The notes under the pieces: model-generated
The model's input: the letters and a program-made list of their open reading frames with translations, nothing else
Databases searched by the model: none
Told to the model about the DNA's origin: nothing
Source: Eimeria necatrix
Lineage: Eukaryota; Apicomplexa; Conoidasida; Eucoccidiorida; Eimeriidae
Length of the DNA stretch: 14,228 bases
Assembly: GCF_000499385.1 (NCBI RefSeq)
Contig: NW_013654761.1
Coordinates: 1 to 14,228 of the forward strand
Reading direction: 5' to 3'
Shown: one piece after another, positions 1 to 9,278 of the stretch
Layout: every line of letters starts with the position of its first letter
Position numbering within the stretch: position 1 is the first letter of the stretch
Position numbers and translations under genes: made by a program

Positions 1-217
1 TAATCGTGCGCACCTCGTTTTGTGGCGCAAGTGTATTTGCTGGCTTGCTCTGCATCAAATGCCACGCATATACGTTTTGTGTAGAGCTTGCATGCGGCAC
101 GAACATGGGTACCAACACGTTCTCTACATGCCACCAGTTGTTGCAATTCACCAGATAAACTAGTCATGTCGGTGCGACACTCTTGTGTCACCTCGCACTT
201 TTTCGCCGACCCACTTG
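1..217 (-). CDS. candidate internal exon, six-cysteine secreted-type protein, runs off left edge
   Basis: Seen: the minus strand is open without a stop from 263 to the window edge. A good acceptor (TATTCATTATATTTCAG) ends at 218, giving an exon of at least 217 bp that begins with the last two bases of a codon. The 71 full codons encode a hydrophilic, charged protein with six cysteines at exon residues 7, 13, 30, 42, 50 and 63. By hand count 26 of 71 codons begin with G, an excess typical of coding DNA. The stretch CVAFDAEQASKYTCATK resembles the C-x-A-F-...-C-x-x-K end of PAN/Apple domains, and six cysteines in about 70 residues also fit that size. The other cysteine spacings (5, 16, 11, 7, 12) are not a clean match, so the family is only suggested. 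There is no in-frame start: any start would lie in an upstream exon at higher coordinates. I do not recognise the protein. Confidence 0.35.
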
Positions 218-397
218 CTGAAATATAATGAATACCAAGGGAAATGCCAGTTAGGACGACAAGTCACGATGCAACCAGGATGAGCCTTTCCCATTACCAC
301 ACAATCATTTCGCTGACTCGCGTAGGCAGAAAGTGCCGCGCACAAGCGTTGCGTGGCTTAAGCAAGCAAATTCTTTCCCCTCGTCTGCCCGCGTTGC

Positions 398-612
398 CTA
401 CTTAAAAGCGCCCATCAAATCTTGAGCACTACAAGGATTTGCAGCTCTGTTCAGAAAGCTCCAAAGGAGGGACAAAGTAATTAGAGTTTCAGATTCCACG
501 GCTACAAGCAAAGCATGGCGCAAAGCGTTTTTTTCACAAAACAGCAACGCACTTTCTATTGACGCAGACAAATGTTTTGGGGTCGGATCTACAACAAATA
601 GCATGCTGACCT
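398..612 (-). CDS. candidate exon upstream of the left-edge exon
   Basis: Seen: on the minus strand a pyrimidine-rich tract (TCCATCATCTCATCTTCATAG) ends at 613 and would start an exon at 612. An ATG lies at 604 and the frame stays open for 68 codons to a stop at 398-400. The predicted peptide begins MLFVVDPTPKHLSAS and is rich in leucine and alanine in an amphipathic-helix pattern. If spliced, the acceptor phase (two bases of a codon) equals that of the 1-217 exon. A GTAGTG site after CCTT, near 428, would leave the one base needed to join it, but that donor is weak. No domain is recognised. It could equally be a chance frame, since 20 of 68 codons start with G, only slightly above background. 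Confidence 0.2.
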
Positions 613-2020
613 CTATGAAGATGAGATGATGGAAAGGGCATTGATAATACTGGTGTGGAATACCTGTTGTTCTCTTTTGTATCCACAATATTTTGTGTAA
701 GTCCTTGGTCAGAAAAGCTGTGTTACCACACTAACAGAAAGCATGAATAAAGTGTTCGAAGTGCGCGATTGCAGCCTTTGTAGGTACCGGGAATTTCAAC
801 TCCCATGCATGGCGACCAAAGGAACTTCTGGATTGAAACGAGCCGTCAGCAACTGAACTAGTGCATATCGCGCCCAAAAAATTATCCAGATTTTAACTGA
901 TGCTTGCTGCTTTTCACTAAATGCTGAATTCTTTGGCGGCTTCTCTGAATTGACATGCATCACCGACGCACAAGCTGCAAACATATGACTCCTTAAACTG
1001 CAACGCAGCGTGGAACTTCTTTCAAAATAAAAGTGCACTTCTCACTGAAAGGGGAGAAAAACACGAGCTGCTACGCATCCGAACTAGCATATCACCAGGC
1101 GCTGTCCACTTCATTGACTGCAGGCTTATTCAACAATATGGGGGCAATCTGCAAAAGCTGAATACATATTTTTGCGAAACAAGTTAACAAGCAAATGAAT
1201 ATATTTCGTCAAAAAACATAACCTATTCCAATGTGGAGCGTCATGGCGGAATGCTTCATCTCTCTCTGAAAGTAAAGCCTTGGATGTAGGCCAAAGCGAA
1301 GACAATGCTGCTCACACCGTCTTTGAGCGATCCACTTAACCTGTCATCTGCCAGTAATGATAAAGAACAGTATCGCTGATCTCCTTGTATAAAGATGGCG
1401 TCGTCACATACGTTCTGCGATTATCGAATAGCAGCATGGCATGTAATAGTGAGTGTTAAACCCACCGTAGCACGAAGCTTGCTCATTCGGTAACCTTACG
1501 TTTTTGCCTTTTTATTTCGTACTAGATATCATGAGCGAGTAGCCACATGCTGTGGTATATTCTTAGCGGTAAACCAAGTATCACTTTAGCCAGAAACGCC
1601 GAATAAGCCTTGCCTCACGTTCACGCGGGCACCTGTACAAACAGAAAATAAGCATAAAAAAGTAGGAAAATGCGAGTCTCATGTGTTTATCACGTCATTC
1701 CGTCGCAAGAACTTGTAGCATAGCACATCCGATTGTTCCGCATTGTTGAAGAGACAATACATATTATTGTTTCCTGACAGTGCTCATCTTTGATTTTGGA
1801 CTCATTCCTAGCTAAGTCTCCATGATTCACTATCCGTTCTTTGTGCATTTTCCCGCTGGTTTTGGTATGGGCGCAATACCGTTGTTGTGCGCTGAATGAT
1901 TACGTTTTACTTCAGAGCAAGCAGCCAGTCAAAACAAGCACTGCACTGAAACAATTCCAAAAGGGCGAATTGTTCAGTAATAAGACTCTTGTTTGCTCAA
2001 TATGTACAGTGACGCACAGT
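613..2020. other. no gene or repeat recognised
   Basis: About 1.4 kb of mixed sequence. Open frames here are short and mostly start at GTG or TTG, so they have no weight in a eukaryote. AATAAA-type words on the plus strand at about 746 and 1026 occur without an adjoining coding frame. No RNA gene or repeat was seen. Confidence 0.5.
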
Positions 2021-2021
2021 C

Positions 2022-2033
2022 TATAATATAAAG
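2022..2033 (+). promoter_or_regulatory. TATA-like box upstream of small ORF
   Basis: TATAATATAAAG ends 41 bp before an ATG at 2075. A TGAGACG word (a WGAGACG-type motif known from Toxoplasma promoters) lies between them at 2042-2048. The spacing would suit a short 5' leader. AT-rich 12-mers of this kind are frequent by chance, and the call rests only on position relative to the reading frame. Confidence 0.15.
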
Positions 2034-2074
2034 CGCCTATCTGAGACGCTCTCGTGGCCTTTCACCCACGCATA

Positions 2075-2278
2075 ATGGAATTCAAATGCATAAATACGAA
2101 AACCCCTTCAAAATACTGGGCGCTGTGCATAGTCATCCATATTTGTTATCATGTCTTGCTCTGCAGTGTGCATGTCAACGCGCTCCCGGTGCGCCGAAAT
2201 TTGTGGCGTGAGCCAGGTATCCCAAGGCGTGGTCAGCAAGAAGTAGATTCCGGACGATTCGGGTCAAGTCAAACGTAA
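2075..2278 (+). CDS. small ORF with signal-peptide-like N-terminus (or first exon)
   Basis: An ATG-started frame of 67 codons ends with TAA at 2276-2278. Residues 1-13 are polar with four lysines. Residues 14-32 form a hydrophobic core (WALCIVIHICYHVLLCSV), and VNA at 34-36 fits the small-residue -3/-1 rule for signal peptidase. The remaining 31 residues are basic and glycine-rich. This organisation fits the first exon of a secreted protein. The mature part is too short to be convincing as a whole protein, and a weak donor (AAAC then GTAATT) overlaps the stop. A TATA-like box lies upstream. No homologue is recognised, and a frame of this length is common by chance. Confidence 0.2.
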   Translation: MEFKCINTKTPSKYWALCIVIHICYHVLLCSVHVNALPVRRNLWREPGIPRRGQQEVDSGRFGSSQT

Positions 2279-2724
2279 TTCAAGTATTTCAGCAAGCACG
2301 CGTGCTTTAAGGCTGCTATTACCGGAAATCTACATTGCGGGGTTGTTCACAGCACCCGGAAAGCATTTTCATTCACAAGCCATTACATAATCTCACGAAC
2401 CCCGCACTAAAGCTGTAAAAACATTACGGAAATGCTTCAAACGCCACACTGTTTAAAATCTACAAGGTGTTTTGTAATATTGTGCATGATGCTGAATGCT
2501 TAGTGTGATGGAACACACTGTAACAAGACCTTAACAAGCTTCAGACATCGCTCAAACTGAACTCAGCCCGAACAACGTGCAGCATTAGACTTGGGACTAT
2601 TCTCAGCTCTACTTGGTAGCTAGATTTGCTGATTTCTACAGCCTGCGTAGCGCTTAGCCGGAACGCACCATCTTAACCGGGCTCATGTTGAGTCGCTCCG
2701 CGTGCATTGCTGCCGCTCGGCATC
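2279..2724. other. no gene recognised
   Basis: Short frames only. The last 90 bp before 2725 are richer in G+C than the surroundings and run directly into the next candidate frame. No repeat or RNA gene was seen. Confidence 0.4.
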
Positions 2725-2919
2725 ATGGCTGCTCCGTATGGGAAGCGTAGACATCAGCATTCTGGCAACACGGATGCAACAAGTTATTCATTGCTGCAGC
2801 AGGGTGAACTGGTGCGGCCTGCGCCGTTCGTTGTGCCATTGAAGGCAGCACGTTTTGTTAAATCGATAGATACACTGAATTCACTTGGGATAGATAATGT
2901 GATAGCAGGCGGCAAATGA
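2725..2919 (+). CDS. small unassigned ORF, 64 codons
   Basis: The ATG at 2725 sits in a favourable context (CATCATGG, with G after the ATG), and the frame ends at TGA 2917-2919. The start was chosen as the first ATG; the frame is open back to 2692 but only through TTG. The product begins MAAPYGKRRHQHSG, has a basic N-terminus, no membrane segment and no cysteine. By hand count 22 of 64 codons start with G, which leans towards coding. An AG at 2691-2692 could act as an acceptor, so this may be an exon rather than a complete gene. Its function is not recognisable. Confidence 0.2.
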   Translation: MAAPYGKRRHQHSGNTDATSYSLLQQGELVRPAPFVVPLKAARFVKSIDTLNSLGIDNVIAGGK

Positions 2920-3106
2920 AGAAAATATTTCTTACGGTAGGTGCAAAGTGCAGCATGCGACAACTGGTGGTTTTATCACAACAGGTTCTTGGTGCTACAT
3001 GTAAAACGCGGTAACAGCTCTCCTTCATTCCATAGAAGCCTCTCTGTGCTGACAGAAAATGTGCTATAACTACTATTTCTGAATTTTTCTCGCCCAAAGC
3101 CAACGT

Positions 3107-3403
3107 TTATTGTCCAACGCACATGCTGAAAACCTTAGTGGGTCGCCGTGCAAAAACTAAGATAGCAGAGGCTGCAGTCTGCCGCGGCAACTGCAATAAT
3201 GTAGCAGCCTTCATGGCAAGCGCAATGGTGAGAACAAGCAAAGCGACATATGTAGCCTCGCATTTCGCCGTCAGCATCAAGTACAGGGCACTTGCAAGCA
3301 CGCATATTAGCGCTTTAAGTAAGACGCAGTGCATGCAGACATTACCTGAATCACCGTAGACATGCAACAACGCTTGCATGAGTGCACGAATCCCCAAACG
3401 CAT
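3107..3403 (-). CDS. possible small two-helix membrane protein
   Basis: The minus-strand frame runs from an ATG at 3401-3403 to TAA at 3107-3109, 98 codons. Two hydrophobic stretches at about residues 26-45 and 51-70 are long enough for membrane helices, joined by a short loop containing KCEAT, and followed by a basic tail (ARRPTK). Alanine and leucine dominate, and 31 of 98 codons start with G. The opposite strand is also open over most of the span (3123-3359) with the same bias from repeated GCA/TGC words, so the signal may be compositional. No family is recognised. Confidence 0.15.
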   Translation of the reverse strand: MRLGIRALMQALLHVYGDSGNVCMHCVLLKALICVLASALYLMLTAKCEATYVALLVLTIALAMKAATLLQLPRQTAASAILVFARRPTKVFSMCVGQ

Positions 3404-3500
3404 TTTCTATACGCTTTCATAAACGGCATAACATGGCCTAACTTCAGCAAACTCGTGTCAAGTCCAATGAGTGCTATACGGCACTGCCATGCGTAAAGGA

Positions 3501-3540
3501 CAATGTTTGGTAATGTGTGGAATGTGTTGGTATGTTGTGT
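3501..3540 (+). repeat. degenerate 10-bp tandem repeat, four units
   Basis: Four consecutive 10-bp units read caatgtttgg, taatgtgtgg, aatgtgttgg and tatgttgtgt. They share an aATGTgTGG core and are strongly biased to G and T on this strand. It is the only tandem array noticed in the window. It is likely a small decayed minisatellite; a protein-binding array is possible but unsupported. Confidence 0.6.
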
Positions 3541-3924
3541 ACATACCGTGGCATTCTCCGTTTTACACTTTTTAATGTCGCTTAAAGGACGAATCCACTA
3601 GGTATTACGGTGCTGTGCAGCATCATTCTCATATGCTCTGGGGCACCCGCACTTGCTAGAGAAGCGAACAGGAAATTATTTCGCTGAGAAAGCGCCTATT
3701 TCGTAAACGACATTCTTCCTAAAAATTTGCTTGAGTCGTCAAGTCGTATTTGCGTGCGTATAGCTACGAGAAATCCCGACGGTTCTTGATTCGTACAATA
3801 AAACATTTCTAGACAGGGAAAGTTGATACCCTGGTGCGGTACCGAGCCAAATAAGCACGACCAAGGAAAACACTTGAGCTTGCCTATCTTAAAATGCTAA
3901 AGATAGACCGGTACAATGAATATT
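3541..3924. other. no gene recognised
   Basis: Mixed sequence between the tandem repeat and the inverted repeat. No frame, repeat or RNA gene was seen. Confidence 0.4.
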
Positions 3925-4098
3925 AAAGCCCCGACGCAACTCTGAAGCTTCCAATAGCGCCACACTAGCTACCTCGACCTGAGGAAAGTAATTCTGGTTT
4001 TGCGCGAAGCTGCAACAAAATCAGCGATACCGCAGAAAACTGGAAGCTTTGTAGCTAGTCGAGTGCTATAGGCAGCTTGAGAGCTGCGCCGGAGCTTT
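3925..4098. repeat. imperfect 48-bp inverted repeat with 78-nt loop
   Basis: The arms 3925-3972 and 4051-4098 are reverse complements at 38 of 48 positions without gaps. They begin with AAAGC at the left and end with GGAGCTTT at the right. The innermost nine bases (GTAGCTAGT and its complement) match perfectly. In a minus-strand RNA, four of the ten mismatches become G-U pairs, so 42 of 48 positions could pair, against 39 of 48 in a plus-strand RNA. Homology ends sharply at both outer ends, and no target-site duplication is visible. It could be a decayed hairpin or MITE-like element, an inverted duplication, or a structured RNA precursor. Confidence 0.7.
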
Positions 4099-5088
4099 GA
4101 TAAGCGGGCTGCGACCCAAGAGCATACAGTGTAGAATGAAGCGCCAGCAATTCAGTAATACTAGCGAACACGGCATGCGCTATAAAATCAAATGACGCGC
4201 TAGAAAATCTTTGCGATTGCCAATAAAAAGGTTTTGGGCTCTTATTTGAGCTCAGAAAACTGCACCTCCAAATTGCAATATAGCCGACGCATCTTCACCG
4301 GAACCTGCGCACTATCTGGTACAAAAAGCAGGCAATTCATTTCATTTACAGAGTGTCTTCATACAATCAGTGACAAATTTGGCAAGTGCCCACTACAAAA
4401 AAGCTGCTATTTCAGTAATTCACTTCAGCCCCGTGGAGTCTAGGCTACTTCACTTTTATATATATGCCAGCGAAACCACGTATACTTGAAAAACAAGGAA
4501 CAGGATTGTATGATGTGCAAACTGCTGCGGCTTCATCTTTGGACAAGACTTGGCAACGCATCGCATCGCTCTGTTTTCAAATGCCACAATCGCAGCCTCA
4601 TCGAATATTCTAGCAGTCGTTAGCCATGAAGAAGCCACGGTCGGGACGATAATGAGAAACGTCAGCGGCAAAAAAGGAAAGCGCGGCACTTGCATGAAAA
4701 TGCGAAAACGTCATATTGAACTTACTCGTACCGGGTTGCAACGTCTAATGCTGCACTGTGCAGTCAGGAGGCGCGCCCATTGGTTGTCTTCTTAGTCCGC
4801 TCACCAGCTTTGCATTGCCGATACTAGAACGCACAAATGCTACTCAACTAACTGAAACAAGATTACGTAAAACAATATCTCGCTGCCCATAACTGCCGAA
4901 AAGCAGCAGACTGACAGGAAACACAAATAAACCTTTCTCGTGAGAAACACATTGCTGAAAATTTCATGGCCACTAAAATGCTGCGGCCTGGAATTGGAAG
5001 TTTTGAGCATCCATCCAAAACATCTTATGCAGTGGGTATTCGCAGGAAGTGAAAGGTGATTTTTCCGATATTTTGAGAATTGTGCAAT
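4099..5088. other. no supported gene; short cysteine-containing frame noted
   Basis: A plus-strand frame at 4204-4443 is open (79 codons, no ATG) and includes five cysteines, but it lacks a start, has no clear splice sites and shows no G-first bias. A short alternating AT run (TATATATAT) lies at 4457-4465, and a 13-bp palindrome centred on CTGCACTGTGCAG at about 4751-4763. Neither is near a supported gene. Confidence 0.4.
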
Positions 5089-5538
5089 TCATACTAGCAT
5101 ATATTGGAGAAGTATGAGAAGCGGCACCCTATCAGCATATTCAACAGACACAAGCACGTTCAGCCTAGTCTTCATTTCTCTACGCAAGGGCCAGATACCT
5201 CGGCTGAACTCTCGCGTCTCACGGCTTAATTCCACGTTCACAATAACAGCGCGATCAAACGGACTTCCTGAGTTTGAATTACCATCAAGCAAACTATAAT
5301 GAATAATAACAAATCTGCAATGCAGATCTGTTGGAATGCAAGCAGGCAAAATAGTCTGGCCACACATACTACTGGCTGTATTGGAGGCATGATGCACCTG
5401 CAAGATACTCAGCTCTCTCAATCCTTGCATAGTTTGGGCGATGTTCCATTGTATTGTAAAGCTGTCGTGTTCCAACTCAGGTTCCACTGTGCCAGCATGA
5501 CACGCATTTTGGCGTGCTTGTGCAAGCGTATAGCGCAT
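5089..5538 (-). CDS. longest ATG-started ORF in the window, 149 codons, unassigned
   Basis: The minus-strand ATG is at 5536-5538 and the TGA stop at 5089-5091. The predicted protein has no signal peptide. Residues from about 93 onward, starting SPFDRAVIVNVELSRETREF, alternate charged and hydrophobic residues as a folded domain would, and about 41 of 149 codons start with G. A hydrophobic tail (LLILLQYMLV) ends it. Its length is close to the longest frame expected by chance in 28 kb of double-strand reading. The context before the ATG (TTCC) is poor, and no family motif is recognised. EYADRV near the end is not a reverse transcriptase YxDD box. Confidence 0.2.
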   Translation of the reverse strand: MRYTLAQARQNACHAGTVEPELEHDSFTIQWNIAQTMQGLRELSILQVHHASNTASSMCGQTILPACIPTDLHCRFVIIHYSLLDGNSNSGSPFDRAVIVNVELSRETREFSRGIWPLRREMKTRLNVLVSVEYADRVPLLILLQYMLV

Positions 5539-6951
5539 GGAAGAAAGTGGACCATATCACAGCGTTCACACAAGGCTGTTCATATACGGGGTTGCAAGCC
5601 ACCACTACTAAAAGCGTATTTCTAGCACAGCCGTGGAAGCAGGACATTGAATTTCCCGTTCTCTTGTGGACAGGCGTCCAGTGGCTCCCACATTTTAGAC
5701 TTTAGTGCTGTCTGGGGGTAAATGCTCTGCGTTTTGGTGCTTGTACTGACACCAGTAATTCCTATGTAATCTAGTTTTCTGTAACGTCGCTTGTCACTAC
5801 CCACATTACAATCCATTCATCAATGTACCGGCAGTCTTTAGACCTGAAGACATTAGTGCCGTACTCCCTGGGGGAAACATGCATATCCGGACTGTCGCTC
5901 CTTTGCATACTTTGCTCGAATGGAGCGCCTGACCCACCTGAAGTGAGTAAACTAGGTCAGGCACATGCTTATGGCAGTGTGCAGGCATCGATATAAGACA
6001 CACTCCACGTGTTGCGCAACCCCTTTACTAATTAGAAATGCTTCCATGCAACACTCAATGCCTTTTGAAGGGAAAATCGAATCAGCCATGACAATCACAA
6101 ACGCGTTTTGTGGCCACTTTTCTCTTCACAGGTTCCAATTTTTTCCCCATAGGTTCTCATACACCGCATGCAAGTACTGCAATTCTACGGATTAAGTCAC
6201 TGTCCCTACGCAGTGAAAAATGTGTCACCGGGATACTATTGTTCTCTAGTGCACATGCGAAGCTTAGCCCACGAGGGGATTCCTCAGCTGCTCGGCCCTT
6301 GAATTTCGTGACGTGGTTAGTCGCTGGAATGAATGACCGGGAACCTGGATCAAACGAAGGCGCAGGCACCATCGGGCAGCGAATTGAGAAGAAGCAGTAA
6401 ACGAGTGACAACGAAACGTTCTGTTCTACAGCGTGCATTTTTGTGCGTGGATCGTGAGTACAGGTGACGCAACTCCTTATTTGTTGGGAAAATATGGCAC
6501 TGACGCAACGAACAGTGCTCAGTAGTTCTACATAACAATCTAGTGAGCTTTAGTTATCCGCGTACTTTCTAAAAGATTGTCAGTGTAAGCTTGTGGTTTG
6601 TAACGTGTCCGATGTGTTGCATACATTGTGAGAAAGACAAACGCATGTATACTGAAGTCGGCTCTTAATAGAATCAAGCGATGTTTACCCCATGGCCACG
6701 TCTCTGTAATAAAAATTTTCACGCGCAAAAGCAAAAGGCTAACGTAAAAGTGACTTACATAACCAAAATTCTTTCGTCCTACTATGCTAATGATTAGCTA
6801 TTCAAATGAAAGAACGTGAAAGGTGCAAGTGGCGCAAAAACGCTGCACAAAAAACCGGGACAGGTTCAACACCAGAGAGGGAAAAGGGAAAACTTAGCTC
6901 TTGGAAATGCGCTAAAGACGAACAGGCGTCTCGTCATATTGGATTGAAACA
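5539..6951. other. no gene recognised
   Basis: Several overlapping short frames on both strands, none with convincing start, composition or splice sites. A 19-nt all-purine run lies at 6874-6892 in otherwise ordinary sequence. No repeat pair or RNA gene was seen. Confidence 0.4.
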
Positions 6952-7263
6952 ATGATGATGAGTTGGTGCACGCCAAAGAAAGCATGCACCCTTACGTTGT
7001 TGCGTGACACAATTCACGTACCAGCCGGTGTCTCTTCAGGTCAAAACACGAAACAAACATTCTCATGCAGCAAGCATGCAGGAGAGCATACCCACAGGCA
7101 AGATTGTATGACTGCTTTGTACACGCACGCAAAGGTCGGGAAACAGAAACAATCACTTTGCCGCATGTCACTTACCAACTGCACGGAGGTCTTCCTTAAG
7201 CACGGACACAAGCTAGGGGCTCAAACGGAGGATAGCGTGGTCCTTCCTAGCTGCACAAGTTGA
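6952..7263 (+). CDS. unassigned ORF rich in cysteine and histidine, 103 codons
   Basis: The frame opens with three consecutive ATG codons at 6952 and ends at TGA 7261-7263. The product has seven cysteines (residues 6, 12, 39, 52, 70, 77, 101) and eight histidines and is strongly basic, with no signal peptide. Two GCATGC palindromes fall inside it (6982 and 7074). The spacing of C and H residues does not match a zinc finger type I know, and the length is within what chance allows. Confidence 0.15.
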   Translation: MMMSWCTPKKACTLTLLRDTIHVPAGVSSGQNTKQTFSCSKHAGEHTHRQDCMTALYTHAKVGKQKQSLCRMSLTNCTEVFLKHGHKLGAQTEDSVVLPSCTS

Positions 7264-8930
7264 ATCCAGAAACATTATCAGGGCTATTATCTATCAGGTA
7301 AAGATTACAATTTGCCTGTTTTACCATATTTGATGGGGATTAGAAACATTGCTGAGAGGCTTTTCCAATTCGCAGAGCCTCTTTCGCCACAGTAATAACC
7401 CAGCGACAAACTCAGGAGCAGCACTCTGATGACGATATGGTCACGCTGTGAATTCCCATAAAAGTGTAATTTATCAGAGAAAAAGTGGACGAGCTTAGAA
7501 AATTTTTATTGCTACATTAGGAAAAAATATTGAAATAATGCTGTTTAAGTACGCAGGTGGGCATTCGTAGTCGCCATTACATCCTGCAAGAAGACTCAAA
7601 TCGCTAATGCAAAGCAAAAAAGAGCTTACTTTCTAATACGTGTAAGGCCATTTACGACGAGGATAAAAGGACTTCCAGGTGTGTTAATCTGGCAGACAGC
7701 CGCACGAGTTAGTGATTTTTTCACATGCCCCTTTGCTCAATGTGACCTGTAAACTCCGGTTTGTATGAAGTTCCTGCGCCACTGTGCTACACTTCAATGC
7801 ATTCAGGTATATCTGATATGCCATTATGGTTCTGAAAGCACTTTCGCGTGCGTACCAATCAGCTTACAGTGTAGCCTGGAAACCAGCCATGCATTTTTCT
7901 ACACAAAGTGTGGCCCTTTCTCGTGGGCGTAGTACGAGACCTTGAAAATGTCCAGTAGGCCATCTAAACTATCAATAACTTCACGCATCAATGGGAATAC
8001 CCGCTTTCAACGTGTTATGCAAAACGGAAATATCATTTTCCGAACTTGTTCACACTTACTCGCTGTACAGCACATAATCTCAGGAACGCTTGTTACTTCT
8101 ATATCTTAGGCAAAGGATTCGGCATCCGAATATTGATGAATGTACATAGATCATCTGAGTTTTCGTTGACGACTTCAACGCAGCTCATTAGCAGCCATGA
8201 ACGAAAATGTATCGCGGTCGCGTTTCCCAATTATGGCAGCTCAGAACTGGCCATCACAGCACCTATGCAGAAGTATTTAGCAGGCTCATATTTGCGGCCC
8301 ACTTTTCCTGAAGCGGCCGGCTTCTCTGATATTGGTTAGCTGATTATTCGATTTGTTGTCCCAGTGTGACACTGGCAAACATGCCATAATTTGACGCTTT
8401 TTCAAAATCTAGGGGCTGGCTTTCTCAGACAAAAAAGTAACACACACGTTGCAGTCAAATTTCATTCTCGAAGATCAGTTCGAAGCAAACCGACCGCTGA
8501 CACAAAAGCCGCTGCTATCACTCATATACACGAGGAATTAGCAAGCAAACGTCTCCTCACAATCTGAAGAGCGCATCGCCGTGGCCGTACTGAGCTAGTT
8601 CCAAAGTTCGAGAAGTTCCTATCTTCCAGATGCACAGGGTCCACTGGTCGCCACGAAGATTGGCGAGAGGTCGTGAACAGCGTGCATATATGAGGTAATT
8701 ATAATCGGCACACAAGCCTTAGGCGATGTTATCTTAATGATATAGTCATGGGCGTGTCTGTAACAATATGCTACTCAGCGGGGGAACTAAGTCACCTACA
8801 TAAACAGATAGCTTAACATGGCCTTTACACGCGTACCGTACTTTTAACGTTCCTTCTCTCACTAATGCACAGTGTCTTTCTGAGATAGCTCCCCATACTT
8901 TAGTAGTGCCCTGCACTAACAGTACAGTAT
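7264..8930. other. no gene recognised; AT-rich patch
   Basis: About 1.7 kb without a supported frame. The part around 7490-7550 is clearly AT-rich. The 8046-8339 plus-strand frame (97 codons) does not begin with ATG. No repeats or RNA genes were seen. Confidence 0.4.
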
Positions 8931-9092
8931 GCATGCTCACTTTCTACTCCATCCAAGCCTTGTGCATAGAAAAACAAAATGAGAATGCAAACTCTGAAGC
9001 ACGGATGTTTGCATACGCGCCGCATTCCAGTAGAGAGATTATGCATGCTTTTAGCCTTCTTTATTTGTGGAATGCATTCTTTTAGATTTCAG

Positions 9093-9278
9093 CGATTCCA
9101 AGCAATCCTTCCGTCGTGCAAGTGACGCTCAGAAAACTCATTGTCATCGCGACGGTATTAACCAATTATGCAGGAAGTGTTCGTGGCGACATAGCCGTTG
9201 ACGTCAACAGGGCATGGCAGTACGATAACACACAAAACGGCCACAGTGTGCTAATGAAGACCGATGCGTGTGCTGCAG
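9093..9278 (+). CDS. candidate internal exon with hydrophobic segment
   Basis: Seen: an acceptor (TTCTTTTAGATTTCAG) ends at 9092, and a near-consensus donor (CAG then GTAAGC) starts at 9279. They bracket a 186-bp stretch open in one frame. The product includes VTLRKLIVIATVLTNYAG, signal-peptide-like and followed by GSVRGDIAVDVNRAW, then a polar region ending KTDACAA. By hand count 23 of 61 codons start with G. No in-frame ATG precedes the hydrophobic segment (a stop lies at 9083-9085), so the start would be in an upstream exon. The exon ends after one base of a codon. Possible acceptors at 9400 and 9435 each give a short terminal exon before a stop. Two GCATGC palindromes (8931, 9043) lie just upstream. 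The protein is not recognised. Confidence 0.3.

Noticed and set aside
1..175. Plus-strand frames open at the left edge (53 and 57 codons)
   Set aside because: They are antisense to the minus-strand exon candidate, which has better splice evidence and charge composition.
5089..5120. EYADRV near the end of the 149-codon frame as a reverse transcriptase active site
   Set aside because: The required YxDD pair of aspartates is absent and no other RT blocks precede it.
5299..5625. 108-codon plus-strand frame from ATG
   Set aside because: It overlaps the longer minus-strand frame, and its product is an unstructured mix with no coding-like bias.
6874..6892. 19-nt purine run as a retroelement polypurine tract
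   Set aside because: No downstream LTR-like repeat, integrase, or reverse transcriptase motif was found nearby.
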